A stretch of 64,000 nt of DNA from an uncultured Elusimicrobiales bacterium. Lineage in GTDB: Bacteria; Elusimicrobiota; Elusimicrobia; Elusimicrobiales; Elusimicrobiaceae. Position 1 is the stretch's first letter, and each line of letters opens with the position of its first letter. Positions 7,594-14,661 of the stretch are shown in pieces. The notes below the pieces were generated by a model that saw nothing but the letters and a program-made list of their open reading frames with translations, had not been told where the DNA came from and did not search any database. Position numbers and translations under genes: made by a program. The stretch is taken from positions 1-64,000 of the forward strand of contig CAKUKI010000004.1 in NCBI GenBank assembly GCA_934662565.1. The letters run 5' to 3'.

Positions 7594-8808
7594 CTAGTTA
7601 GACCACAAATAAGACACGTTCGGCGTGGTTAAACTTTCCAGCTGTTTGGCCAGCGTTTGGCCTTCCAAATTACTGCCAAAGGAGAAAAACGCTTCGCGCA
7701 AACTTTCCCCGCGGTTGGTTAAAATTTTGGGGTCTTTGATTCCGGCCAGCTCTCCGGCCAACAGGCGGGCGTCTTCCTCTCCACCCAGTTTATCTATAAA
7801 GCCCAGTTTATAGGCCCGCTCTCCGGTAAATACACGGCCGTCCGTATATTCCGTCAAATCAGCCGGTTTTACATTCGGGCGGCCGGCCTTAACGGCGGCA
7901 AAAAACTGGCCGTAAGTTTCGCTCACCATATCTTGCAGCAAGGCTTTTTCCGCATCCGTCATAGGGCGGTAGGCAGAACCGATATCTTTATATTTGCCGG
8001 AAGTAATCGGCGTGACGCTCACACCGATTTTTTGGAACAACCCCTCCACATTATTGGTTTGCATAATCACCCCCACAGAGCCGGTAATAGTCCCCGGTTC
8101 CGCCACAATTTTATCGGCGGCCATGGCAATATAAAACCCGCCGCTGGCGGCTACATCCCTAAACAAAGCTACTACTTTTTTGCCTTTCTTTTTGGCGGAT
8201 AAAATTTCGCTGTAAATGTTTTGGACGGACGCTACCGTTCCGCCGGGGGAATTAATATCTATTACAATGGCTTTGACGGCGTCATCCGCCGCGGCCGCGC
8301 GGATTTTTTTGGCAATTGCGCTGGCCCCCGTCTGGCGGGAGAACGGCCCACTGTCGCCACCTTCGGCAATTACGCCGCGCACTTTAATCCAAGCCAAGCC
8401 CGCACCGGAGGACTTCAAACTGCCGGCCAGTGCGCTTTTGCCTTTAGACTCGCCTTTCACTTCCGTGCATTTCATGGCCGGTTTTAGCACCAGCAACACC
8501 CCACACACCGCAGAAACGGTAAAAGTTAATAACAATAAAAAGCTCCACAAGTTGCGGTAAGCACCGTGTTTGGCCGTTTTGGGCGGGTCTTGTTTAGGTG
8601 GCTCCTGATTGCTTCCGCCCTGTTGGGCCGCGGGTTCTTCCGGCGCAGTTTTTTCCGGTTCCGTAAGCACCGGTTCTTCCGGCATGGCGGCAGGTTGCGG
8701 CACCGGAGCGGTTTTTTCATTTGCTAACAGTTTTTTCTCCCATTCTTCTTTAGGTAAACTTTGGGAAGTCTGGGTAGGGAAAGTCTCTTTCCAATCTTCG
8801 GTATTCAT
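7594..8808 (-). CDS. sppA: Signal peptide peptidase SppA (S49 serine protease)
   Basis: Membrane-bound protease that degrades leftover signal peptides, 404 aa, single-domain (short) type. An unusually long Pro/Glu-rich cytoplasmic N-terminus (about 80 aa) precedes one membrane helix (about residues 88-108). The crotonase-like fold then shows INSPGGTV, the nucleophile Ser222 in AASGGFYIAMAADKI, and the general-base Lys region downstream (GSVGVIMQ through TSGKYKDIG). YTDGRVFTGERAYKLGFID is the conserved C-terminal motif. The acidic tail has no visible function; it is longer than in most relatives. Confidence 0.9.
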   Translation of the reverse strand: MNTEDWKETFPTQTSQSLPKEEWEKKLLANEKTAPVPQPAAMPEEPVLTEPEKTAPEEPAAQQGGSNQEPPKQDPPKTAKHGAYRNLWSFLLLLTFTVSAVCGVLLVLKPAMKCTEVKGESKGKSALAGSLKSSGAGLAWIKVRGVIAEGGDSGPFSRQTGASAIAKKIRAAAADDAVKAIVIDINSPGGTVASVQNIYSEILSAKKKGKKVVALFRDVAASGGFYIAMAADKIVAEPGTITGSVGVIMQTNNVEGLFQKIGVSVTPITSGKYKDIGSAYRPMTDAEKALLQDMVSETYGQFFAAVKAGRPNVKPADLTEYTDGRVFTGERAYKLGFIDKLGGEEDARLLAGELAGIKDPKILTNRGESLREAFFSFGSNLEGQTLAKQLESLTTPNVSYLWSN

Positions 8809-8845
8809 AGTTAAAAATCCCCTTAGGTAAAATCTTCATTAATTA

Positions 8846-8882
8846 TAGCAATTAAATTGCTAAAATATGGCTAGCCATATTT
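8846..8882. promoter_or_regulatory. Two abutting perfect palindromes upstream of dapA
   Basis: A 17-bp palindrome TAGCAATTAAATTGCTA (8846..8862) is followed directly by a 20-bp one, AAATATGGCTAGCCATATTT (8863..8882). An extended -10-like TGCTAAAAT spans their junction. They lie between divergent sppA and dapA and are good candidates for operators of the lysine/DAP operon; no regulator gene is adjacent. Confidence 0.5.
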
Positions 8883-8915
8883 ATATTACCCGCGCGCACC
8901 CGCGCAGAGGAGTTT

Positions 8916-9800
8916 ATGTTTACTGGGGTTTACACCGCTTTTATTACACCTTTTGATGCAAACGGACGCATTGATTTTACCGCCCTAACCCGTCTGTTAG
9001 ACCGGCAGATAGAGGCCGGCATAAACGGGTTAGTATTGCTGGGCACCACCGCCGAAACCGCCACCCTGACTACGGACGAAAAAAAAGCCGTCTTGGACGC
9101 GGCCGTGCGCCATATTAACGGCAGAGTTCCGTTTATTATCGGCGCCGGCACCAACGCTACCGCCACCACGGTGGAACAAATCCGCCTAGCCAAAGCGTAT
9201 CGGCCGGAAGGGGTGCTTGTGGTCACGCCTTACTACAACAAACCCAATCCCGCCGGACTGATTAGCCACTTTCAAACGGCGGGAGCGGAAGGCTTGCCTA
9301 TTGTACTGTACCACATTCCGGGGCGCACCGGCTTAAAAGTACCTGCTGCTGTAATGGACGAACTGTTAGCTTCCGTACCGCAAATTAAAGCGGTGAAAGA
9401 GTCCGATTACGATTGGGCCGCGGTGACGGATTTTGCCGTACGCCACACGGGCCGCGTACAACAACTTTGCGGAAATGACGATTTATTTACCCACTTTCTA
9501 GCCATGGGCGCCAGCGGCATTATCAGCGCGGCGGCCAATGTATTGGCTCCGGCTTTTGTGCGTATTTACAAAACCTTTCAAACGCAAGGGGCACTGGCCG
9601 CGTGGGAAGCGTTCCGCCCGGTCTATCCGCTCATTAAAGCGTGTTATTGGGAAACCAACCCCGTTTGCGTAAAATATTTACTGGCCCAACGCGGGCACTG
9701 CCACGAAACTGTGCGTCTGCCACTGGGACCGGTCCGTGCGGAAACCGCCCAACGCTTAACGGCACTGGCCGCACAGGCAAACCCTGATTTATTCATTTAA
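8916..9800 (+). CDS. dapA: 4-hydroxy-tetrahydrodipicolinate synthase
   Basis: Condenses pyruvate with aspartate semialdehyde, the first committed step to meso-DAP and lysine; cytoplasmic (beta/alpha)8 barrel, 294 aa, full length. Visible motifs are the LGTTAETATLT pyruvate-binding loop, the active-site Tyr in VLYHIPGRTG, the Schiff-base Lys in IKAVKESDYDW and GNDDLFTHFLAMGASGIIS. A strong ribosome-binding site (GAGGAG) sits 5 nt before the ATG. It is first of a tight dapA-asd-dapB-murC operon (8 nt to asd). Confidence 0.95.
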   Translation: MFTGVYTAFITPFDANGRIDFTALTRLLDRQIEAGINGLVLLGTTAETATLTTDEKKAVLDAAVRHINGRVPFIIGAGTNATATTVEQIRLAKAYRPEGVLVVTPYYNKPNPAGLISHFQTAGAEGLPIVLYHIPGRTGLKVPAAVMDELLASVPQIKAVKESDYDWAAVTDFAVRHTGRVQQLCGNDDLFTHFLAMGASGIISAAANVLAPAFVRIYKTFQTQGALAAWEAFRPVYPLIKACYWETNPVCVKYLLAQRGHCHETVRLPLGPVRAETAQRLTALAAQANPDLFI

Positions 9801-9808
9801 GAGGACTT

Positions 9809-10684
9809 ATGAAAACCGTAGGTATTATTGGTATTAACGGCATGGTAGGGCAAAAACTGCTGGCCGAATTTCAAAAAATAAAAACGCCTTTCACCATTAA
9901 AACTTTCGGGCGTAAAGATGAAATCACCCCGCTGGATATTGCCGTGTTATGTACGGATAATCCGGATTCCCGCGCGCTGGTGCCCCAATTAAAAGGGCGG
10001 GTGCGCTTTTTGGTGGATATGTCGTCTGAATTTCGCTTGCAAAATGATGTGCCGTTGGTCATACCGGAAATCAACCCGCAAACCATTACCGCAAGCACGC
10101 ATTTAATTGCCAGCCCCAACTGCACCACCACCGGCTTAGTGATGACGCTAGCCGCCTTAAAAGGCCATTACACGCCGCAGGAAATCTTTTTCTGCTCCTA
10201 TCAGGCCATTAGCGGCGGCGGCAAAAAACTGCTGGAAGATTTCCACACGCAAGGCTCCCGCTATGCCAACAACTGTGTGCCGCAAATCGGCTCCGTACAG
10301 GACAACGGCTACACGAGCGAAGAACTAAAAGGCATTTTTGAAACCCGCAAAATTTTGGACTTACCCTCCGTTAAAGTCTATCCGCATTGTGTGCGGGTGG
10401 CGGTGGAAAACGCACACTCTTTGGGGGTGACGGTCAAATTCAACCGTCCGGCCGATATAGAAGAAATTAAAAAATTGTTTAATGCGTTTCCCCATTTACA
10501 ATACAAGGAAGAACCCATAACCCCCCAAGAGGCTAGCGGACAGGAAACCACGTTTGTCTGCCGCTTGCGTAAGGATTTATACGAGCCGAACACCGTGCAT
10601 TATTTTATTACCTTTGACAATTTGCTAAAAGGCGCCGCTATGAACGCACGGCAAATTGTGGAATTATTATTGGAGAAATTCTGA
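9809..10684 (+). CDS. asd: Aspartate-semialdehyde dehydrogenase
   Basis: NADPH-dependent reduction of aspartyl phosphate to aspartate semialdehyde, the substrate of DapA. The Rossmann start VGIINGMVGQKLL type motif (GIIGINGMVGQKLL), the catalytic Cys in SPNCTTTGLVM, YQAISGGGKK and the His in RVAVENAHSLGVTV are all present. At 291 aa it is about 40 residues shorter than most relatives, mainly through trimmed loops; the active-site residues are kept. It overlaps dapB by 1 nt (ATG begins inside the stop TGATGA). Confidence 0.9.
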   Translation: MKTVGIIGINGMVGQKLLAEFQKIKTPFTIKTFGRKDEITPLDIAVLCTDNPDSRALVPQLKGRVRFLVDMSSEFRLQNDVPLVIPEINPQTITASTHLIASPNCTTTGLVMTLAALKGHYTPQEIFFCSYQAISGGGKKLLEDFHTQGSRYANNCVPQIGSVQDNGYTSEELKGIFETRKILDLPSVKVYPHCVRVAVENAHSLGVTVKFNRPADIEEIKKLFNAFPHLQYKEEPITPQEASGQETTFVCRLRKDLYEPNTVHYFITFDNLLKGAAMNARQIVELLLEKF

Positions 10685-11358
10685 TGAAAAGCATTTTAAT
10701 TAACGGCGGCCAAGGCAAAATGGGGCAGGCACTCGCGCGGATTATCCAAAGTGACAAGTCCCTTTGCTTAACCGTAGCCGCCCAACACGAACCAAACCAG
10801 CCGCTCCCCAAACAGTTTGATTGTGTGGTGGATTTTTCCACCCCGCAAGGGGCGCAAGAGGCGTTTTATTTGGCGCGGGAAAAGAAGAAACCGTTTTTAA
10901 CCGGCACCACCAATCTGCCGGAAACGTTTTTATTCCAAATGCAGGAAGAAGACAAAATACCCGTGTTTTATGCGCCCAACGTAAGTTTAAGCGTGTATTA
11001 TTTTACGGAACTGGCCAAACTGGCCGCCCGCATGTACCGCGGGTACGAAACCGCCTTGCACGAAGAACACCATGTGCATAAAAAAGATGCCCCCAGCGGT
11101 ACCGCCAAAAAATTGGCCGAAGCCGTGGGCCTGCCTTGGCAGCAAGTGACGTTTACCCGCCAAGGCGAAATTGTGGGCACGCACCAAGTGCGATTTGCCT
11201 CCCCTTTGGACGAAATCACGCTAGAGCATAAAGCACTCAACCGTGATTTATTTGCCCATTCCGCTTTGCATATTGCCAACTGGCTGATGAAGTGCGAAGC
11301 CGGATTTTACACCATGTCTGATTACGCAAAATTTAAGTTAAAGGAAAAAAGAAAATGA
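10684..11358 (+). CDS. dapB: 4-hydroxy-tetrahydrodipicolinate reductase
   Basis: Reduces the DapA product with NAD(P)H in the DAP/lysine pathway. The nucleotide-binding start is SILINGGQGKMGQAL; VDFSTPQG and TGTTNLPE are the usual cofactor-loop motifs, and EEHHVHKKDAPSGTAKKLAE is the family signature with the catalytic His and Lys. The protein has 224 aa against about 240-270 in most bacteria, shortened in the N-terminal domain. It overlaps murC by 4 nt. Confidence 0.92.
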   Translation: MKSILINGGQGKMGQALARIIQSDKSLCLTVAAQHEPNQPLPKQFDCVVDFSTPQGAQEAFYLAREKKKPFLTGTTNLPETFLFQMQEEDKIPVFYAPNVSLSVYYFTELAKLAARMYRGYETALHEEHHVHKKDAPSGTAKKLAEAVGLPWQQVTFTRQGEIVGTHQVRFASPLDEITLEHKALNRDLFAHSALHIANWLMKCEAGFYTMSDYAKFKLKEKRK

Positions 11359-12770
11359 AAATTCACTTTGTAGGTATTGGCGGCGTGGGGATGAGCGCGC
11401 TGGCCCAACTGCACGCCATGAGCGGGGACACCGTCACCGGTTCCGATAGGTTAATCAGCAAAGGCTATACGGACCTTGCCCTATGGACGTACTTAAAAAA
11501 ATTAGGTATTTCCCTCTATGCCCAAGACGGCAGCGGCATTGACGAAAAAACCGAACTGGTAGTGCTTTCTTCCGCCATTGAAGACGACAACCCAGAAATT
11601 AAAAAAGCCAAACAACTGGGTATTCAAATTATGCACCGCTCGGAACTGCTAGCCAAACACGTTGCCACCCACAAAACGGTGGCGGTTTCCGGCACCAGCG
11701 GCAAAAGCACCACCACCGCCATGGTGTATGATATTTTGGCGTTTGCGGGGTTGAGCCCGTCCGTCATTACGGGGGCGGCTATTCTTTCCTTGCAAAAAGA
11801 GCAGGGCGTTTTTGGGAATGTGTATAAAGGTGAGTCCGATATTTTGGTAATTGAAGCCGACGAAAGTGACGGCTCTATTGTAAAATACCACCCGTATTTG
11901 GGGTTGTGCCTCAACTTGCGCAAAGACCATAAAGAAATTAACATTTTGCAGGATTATTTCCACACGTTTATTTCCCATTGTAAACACGCAATTGTGAATG
12001 GGGAAGAACCCAACTTAACGGCTATTTCCGGCAAAGCCAAAACCTTTGGCCTTACCGGCGGGGATTTTCACCCCACGGCTATTAAGGCAGACGGTTTCGG
12101 CTCCGACTTTACCATTCAAGGGCAGGAATTCCGCCTGCATTTGCCGGGGTTGCACAACGTGGCAAACGCAGTAGCCGCCGTGGCCGCCGCGGTGGAAATG
12201 GGCGTAGATTTGGAAACGTGCGCCAAGGCCCTCAATAAATTTACCGGTATTGCGCGGCGTTTTGCCAGCGTGGGCAGCTACAACAAAATTGAAGTGATTG
12301 ACGATTTTGCCCACAACCCGCACAAACTGGGCGCCACCATTGATGCCGCCCACCTGCGCGGGCAGCGGGTATTGGCGTTTTATCAACCCCATGCGTTTAC
12401 CAGTATCAAAATGTTGGCGGCCGATTTTGTGGACAGTTTTGCCAAACATATCGGCCCGAACGACCATTTATGGCTGACGGAAGTGTATTACCCCGGCGGA
12501 ACCGTGCCGCAAGGGGTTTCCTGCCAAACGGTTTACGAAGGCTTAAAAGCGCGGGGCGTAAATGTATCTTACGATTCTTGCCGTGAACGCCAGCTGGCCG
12601 ATATTGCCGCCAGTGCCCAAGCGGGGGATGTAATTTTGGTCTTGGGCGCGCGCGACCCAACCCTGACGGACTTTGCGCGGAAAATTTTAGCCGCGCTGAA
12701 AGAGCCCGCCGCCACCGCGGATTGTGCCCACTGTTTACTGGGCAACTGTTGCATGGCCTACAAAAAATAA
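11355..12770 (+). CDS. murC: UDP-N-acetylmuramate--L-alanine ligase family (MurC-like)
   Basis: Cytoplasmic Mur ligase adding the first amino acid to UDP-MurNAc, 471 aa. The N-terminal IHFVGIGGVGMSALAQ and GSD motifs are MurC-like; the ATP P-loop reads GTSGKSTTTAM where MurC usually has GTHGKT. EADESDGS, DDFAHNPHKL and FYQPHAFTSIK follow in order. DDFAHNP also resembles Mpl (tripeptide recycling ligase), which would fit the DAP operon, so Mpl is the main alternative. The C-terminus carries an unusual Cys cluster (DCAHCLLGNCC). Confidence 0.78.
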   Translation: MKIHFVGIGGVGMSALAQLHAMSGDTVTGSDRLISKGYTDLALWTYLKKLGISLYAQDGSGIDEKTELVVLSSAIEDDNPEIKKAKQLGIQIMHRSELLAKHVATHKTVAVSGTSGKSTTTAMVYDILAFAGLSPSVITGAAILSLQKEQGVFGNVYKGESDILVIEADESDGSIVKYHPYLGLCLNLRKDHKEINILQDYFHTFISHCKHAIVNGEEPNLTAISGKAKTFGLTGGDFHPTAIKADGFGSDFTIQGQEFRLHLPGLHNVANAVAAVAAAVEMGVDLETCAKALNKFTGIARRFASVGSYNKIEVIDDFAHNPHKLGATIDAAHLRGQRVLAFYQPHAFTSIKMLAADFVDSFAKHIGPNDHLWLTEVYYPGGTVPQGVSCQTVYEGLKARGVNVSYDSCRERQLADIAASAQAGDVILVLGARDPTLTDFARKILAALKEPAATADCAHCLLGNCCMAYKK

Positions 12771-12798
12771 ATTCGTCTTCTTGTCCGTTTGTGTTTGA

Positions 12799-12828
12799 TG
12801 CCCGACCTACAATGTCGGGCATTTTTTT
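12799..12828 (+). terminator. Terminator of dapA-asd-dapB-murC
   Basis: Perfect 9-bp stem ATGCCCGAC/GTCGGGCAT followed by TTTTTT, 30 nt past the murC stop. Confidence 0.88.
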
Positions 12829-12839
12829 GCGTTTCATTC

Positions 12840-12930
12840 TTGGGGTTGCACCCCAAACCCGCCTTACTTTTTTCATTGCAAAAAAGACCCTGCGGGCCGC
12901 ACCTTGCAGGCCGCCTGCAAAAAGGCTAGT
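12840..12930 (+). repeat. Family-1 hairpin repeat, copy a
   Basis: Begins with the hairpin TTGGGGT/ACCCCAA (12840..12856), then CCGCC and the hairpin CTTTTTT/AAAAAAG region, and ends GCAAAAAGGCTAG. It carries an extra GC-rich palindromic insert relative to copies b and c. No coding capacity. Confidence 0.7.
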
Positions 12931-12947
12931 CCCCCGAGCTTTTACTC

Positions 12948-13012
12948 TTGGAGTTGCACTCCAAACCTGCCCTTCTTTTTCTCATCGCAGAAAAAGAAGG
13001 CAAAAAGGCTAG
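12948..13012 (+). repeat. Family-1 hairpin repeat, copy b
   Basis: Same layout as copy a: TTGGAGT/ACTCCAA hairpin (12948..12964), a long CTTCTTTTTCT/AGAAAAAGAAG hairpin, then GCAAAAAGGCTAG. The first stem differs from copy a at one pair (G-C to A-T), keeping pairing. Confidence 0.7.
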
Positions 13013-13134
13013 CACCCCGGGAAGCCATAAAATTTATTTTTATACGGGCATTTTACAACTCCCTACGGTCGGACAAGTAAAATGCCTTTATAATTCCGTT
13101 AAAAATAAATTTTATAGACGGCTTCAAAGGGGTG
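13013..13134. repeat. Family-2 long inverted repeat (MITE-like), copy 1
   Basis: A 122-bp near-palindrome: CACCCC...GAAGCC at one end and GGCTTC...GGGGTG at the other. Long AT-rich arms (ATAAAATTTATTTTTA and its complement) and GGGCATTTTAC/GTAAAATGCC lie inside. The second copy (38880..39000) is in the opposite orientation. No ORF or target-site duplication could be established. Confidence 0.75.
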
Positions 13135-13203
13135 CGCTTACCAGCAACAACAAAAGCGAACGGCAACAGCAAGGGCTAGGCGGAAAACGGCACTTTGTTT
13201 TAT

Positions 13204-13421
13204 GCCGTTCGTGCTAGTACAAGAATAAGTGTTTGTAGCATGATTTTTCAAATTTAAGAAGATTTTGCGCCGCTAGTTTAGGCGCGGTGTAGCAAAGCTA
13301 CATAAGCCTAAAGGGGGCGCAAAAGGGCTTAAATTTGGAAAATGGTATGCCCTCAAATGCGAACGGGGAACAAAATGTTATTTTGTTCCCCGCGCATTAA
13401 AAACCTAGCTTACCAACAGCC
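13204..13421 (-). repeat. Family-3 structured repeat, unit A
   Basis: About 218 bp, tandem with unit B. Ends match unit B (GTTCGTGCTAGTACAAGAAT... and ...TACCAACAGCCG). Three nested or serial helices: TTTAGGC/GCCTAAA enclosing TGTAGC/GCTACA; GGGC/GCCC; and a 12-bp perfect hairpin GGGGAACAAAAT/ATTTTGTTCCCC with GTT loop (13365..13391). Strand is given as that of the adjoining gene; direction of function is unknown. Confidence 0.7.
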
Positions 13422-13450
13422 GCACGCCGTTGCCTTTCTTCCTTGGCGTT

Positions 13451-13673
13451 TCCGTTCGTGCCAGTACAAGAATTAGTGTTCGCAGGCTGTTTTTTCAGAT
13501 TTGCACCGTATGGGCGGGCCTTAGTTTGGGCGCAGTGTGGCTGTATGCCACTCTAGCCCAAAGGGACCGACCAGACGGCCAAATGTGGAAAAATGTGGCC
13601 CATCAAACGCAAACAAGGGGAAAAATGTTATTTTTCCCCTTGTGCGTTTATATCTAAATCCTACCAACAGCCG
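13451..13673 (-). repeat. Family-3 structured repeat, unit B
   Basis: Homologous to unit A with changed but still paired helices: TTTGGGC/GCCCAAA, GTGTGGC/GCCAC, GGCCA/TGGCC and AAGGGGAAAAAT/ATTTTTCCCCTT with GTT loop (13615..13641). It runs right up to the tlyA stop codon, so it would be the 3' untranslated region of the tlyA transcript. Confidence 0.72.
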
Positions 13674-14429
13674 TTATCTATCAATGCGGACGTGCCATAG
13701 AAACTCTACGTTCCCATGCACCCCCTTAATCGGGCTCTCCATCAACTCCAGCCCCTCCGCGCCGTATTTGGCTTTCAGGTGTTCCTCAAAAAAGCCGCGC
13801 ACGCTGTCAATAGCCGCTTGGCGGTTTTCTTCCGTTTTTACAATGCCGTGCGGCACTTGCTTGGGGGAAAGCTCAAACTGGGGTTTAATTAAAAACACCA
13901 CATCCGCTTGCGGCGCAAGCACCTTAAACAACGGCTCCATAATCATTTTAAGCGAAATAAAAGACACATCCACCGCGGCAAATTGCGGGGCATTTTCAAA
14001 CAAATCCGGCGTCATATAGCGCGCATTGGTTTCCGGCTTGAAATGGAAATTTTTATAGCGCAGCATTTCGCTGGCGATTTGCCCCTTGCCCACGTCCACG
14101 CCGTACACTTCCCGCGCGCCGGCTTGCAACATACAGTCCGAAAACCCCCCCGTTGCCACACCGATATCCACGCAGACTTTGCCTTTTACGTCCAAATTCC
14201 ACGCTTTTATGGCACCCGCCAGTTTTAAGCCGCCGCGGGACACATACGGGCAACTTTTTTCCTTAATGGAAATCACATCTTCCGGCAGGATGGTGCGGTC
14301 CGCGCGGGTATCCGCTTGGCCGTTTACCAGTATTTCCCCAGCCATAATGCTGGCCTGTGCGCGGTTGCGGCTTTGGAAAAACCCGCGCTCCACCAGTGCC
14401 ATATCCAAACGCAATTTTTTATTCGCCAT
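13674..14429 (-). CDS. tlyA: TlyA-family rRNA methyltransferase (S4 + FtsJ-like)
   Basis: Predicted SAM-dependent 2'-O-methyltransferase of rRNA, 251 aa. An N-terminal S4 RNA-binding domain (LRLDMALVERGFFQSRNRAQASIMAGEILVNG) leads into a Rossmann methyltransferase with CVDIGVATGGFSDCMLQAGAREVYGVDVG (SAM site). DVSFISLKMIM and LIKPQFE follow. ATG at 14429 is preferred over the ATG 21 nt upstream because AAGGAAG sits 6 nt before it. It overlaps the xseB end by 11 nt, the common bacterial xseA-xseB-tlyA order. Older names such as hemolysin A are misleading. Confidence 0.9.
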   Translation of the reverse strand: MANKKLRLDMALVERGFFQSRNRAQASIMAGEILVNGQADTRADRTILPEDVISIKEKSCPYVSRGGLKLAGAIKAWNLDVKGKVCVDIGVATGGFSDCMLQAGAREVYGVDVGKGQIASEMLRYKNFHFKPETNARYMTPDLFENAPQFAAVDVSFISLKMIMEPLFKVLAPQADVVFLIKPQFELSPKQVPHGIVKTEENRQAAIDSVRGFFEEHLKAKYGAEGLELMESPIKGVHGNVEFLWHVRIDR

Positions 14430-14658
14430 CGTCGGCTTCCTTGGCTTCAAACGGTTCTAGGGCCAGTTCTTCCCCTTTGCGTTTTAAGGCGCTGACCTTA
14501 AATTTAACGTCTTCCAATTTTTTGGAAAGTTCGCGCGAAAGCGTTAAGCCTTCTTCAAACAATTTTACGGAAGCGTCCAAATCCGTCTGTTCGGCTTCCA
14601 AAGCGGCCACAATTTCTTCCAAGCGGGCCAGTTGGGTTTCAAAAGTTTTTTTAGTCAT
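14419..14658 (-). CDS. xseB: Exodeoxyribonuclease VII small subunit
   Basis: Small alpha-helical subunit of exonuclease VII, which several copies form with XseA to degrade single-stranded DNA. The 79 aa match family size. The conserved core FETQLARLEEIVAALEAEQTDLDASVKLFEEGLTLSRELSKKLEDVKFKV is clear, followed by an acidic tail. The start lies 3 nt after the xseA stop and the end overlaps tlyA, indicating translational coupling. Confidence 0.93.
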   Translation of the reverse strand: MTKKTFETQLARLEEIVAALEAEQTDLDASVKLFEEGLTLSRELSKKLEDVKFKVSALKRKGEELALEPFEAKEADDGE

Positions 14659-14661
14659 ACA

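Noticed and set aside
12722..13217. Overlapping 89-96 aa plus-strand ORFs in the repeat array
   Set aside because: They run through hairpin repeats shared with 38880-39247, have no ribosome-binding sites and encode low-complexity, Lys/Arg-rich peptides.
13204..13673. CRISPR array
   Set aside because: Only two diverged long units with no uniform spacers and no cas genes.
13430..14019. Plus-strand ORFs of 75 and 160 aa overlapping unit B and tlyA
   Set aside because: They lie in structured repeats and antisense to a clear TlyA gene.
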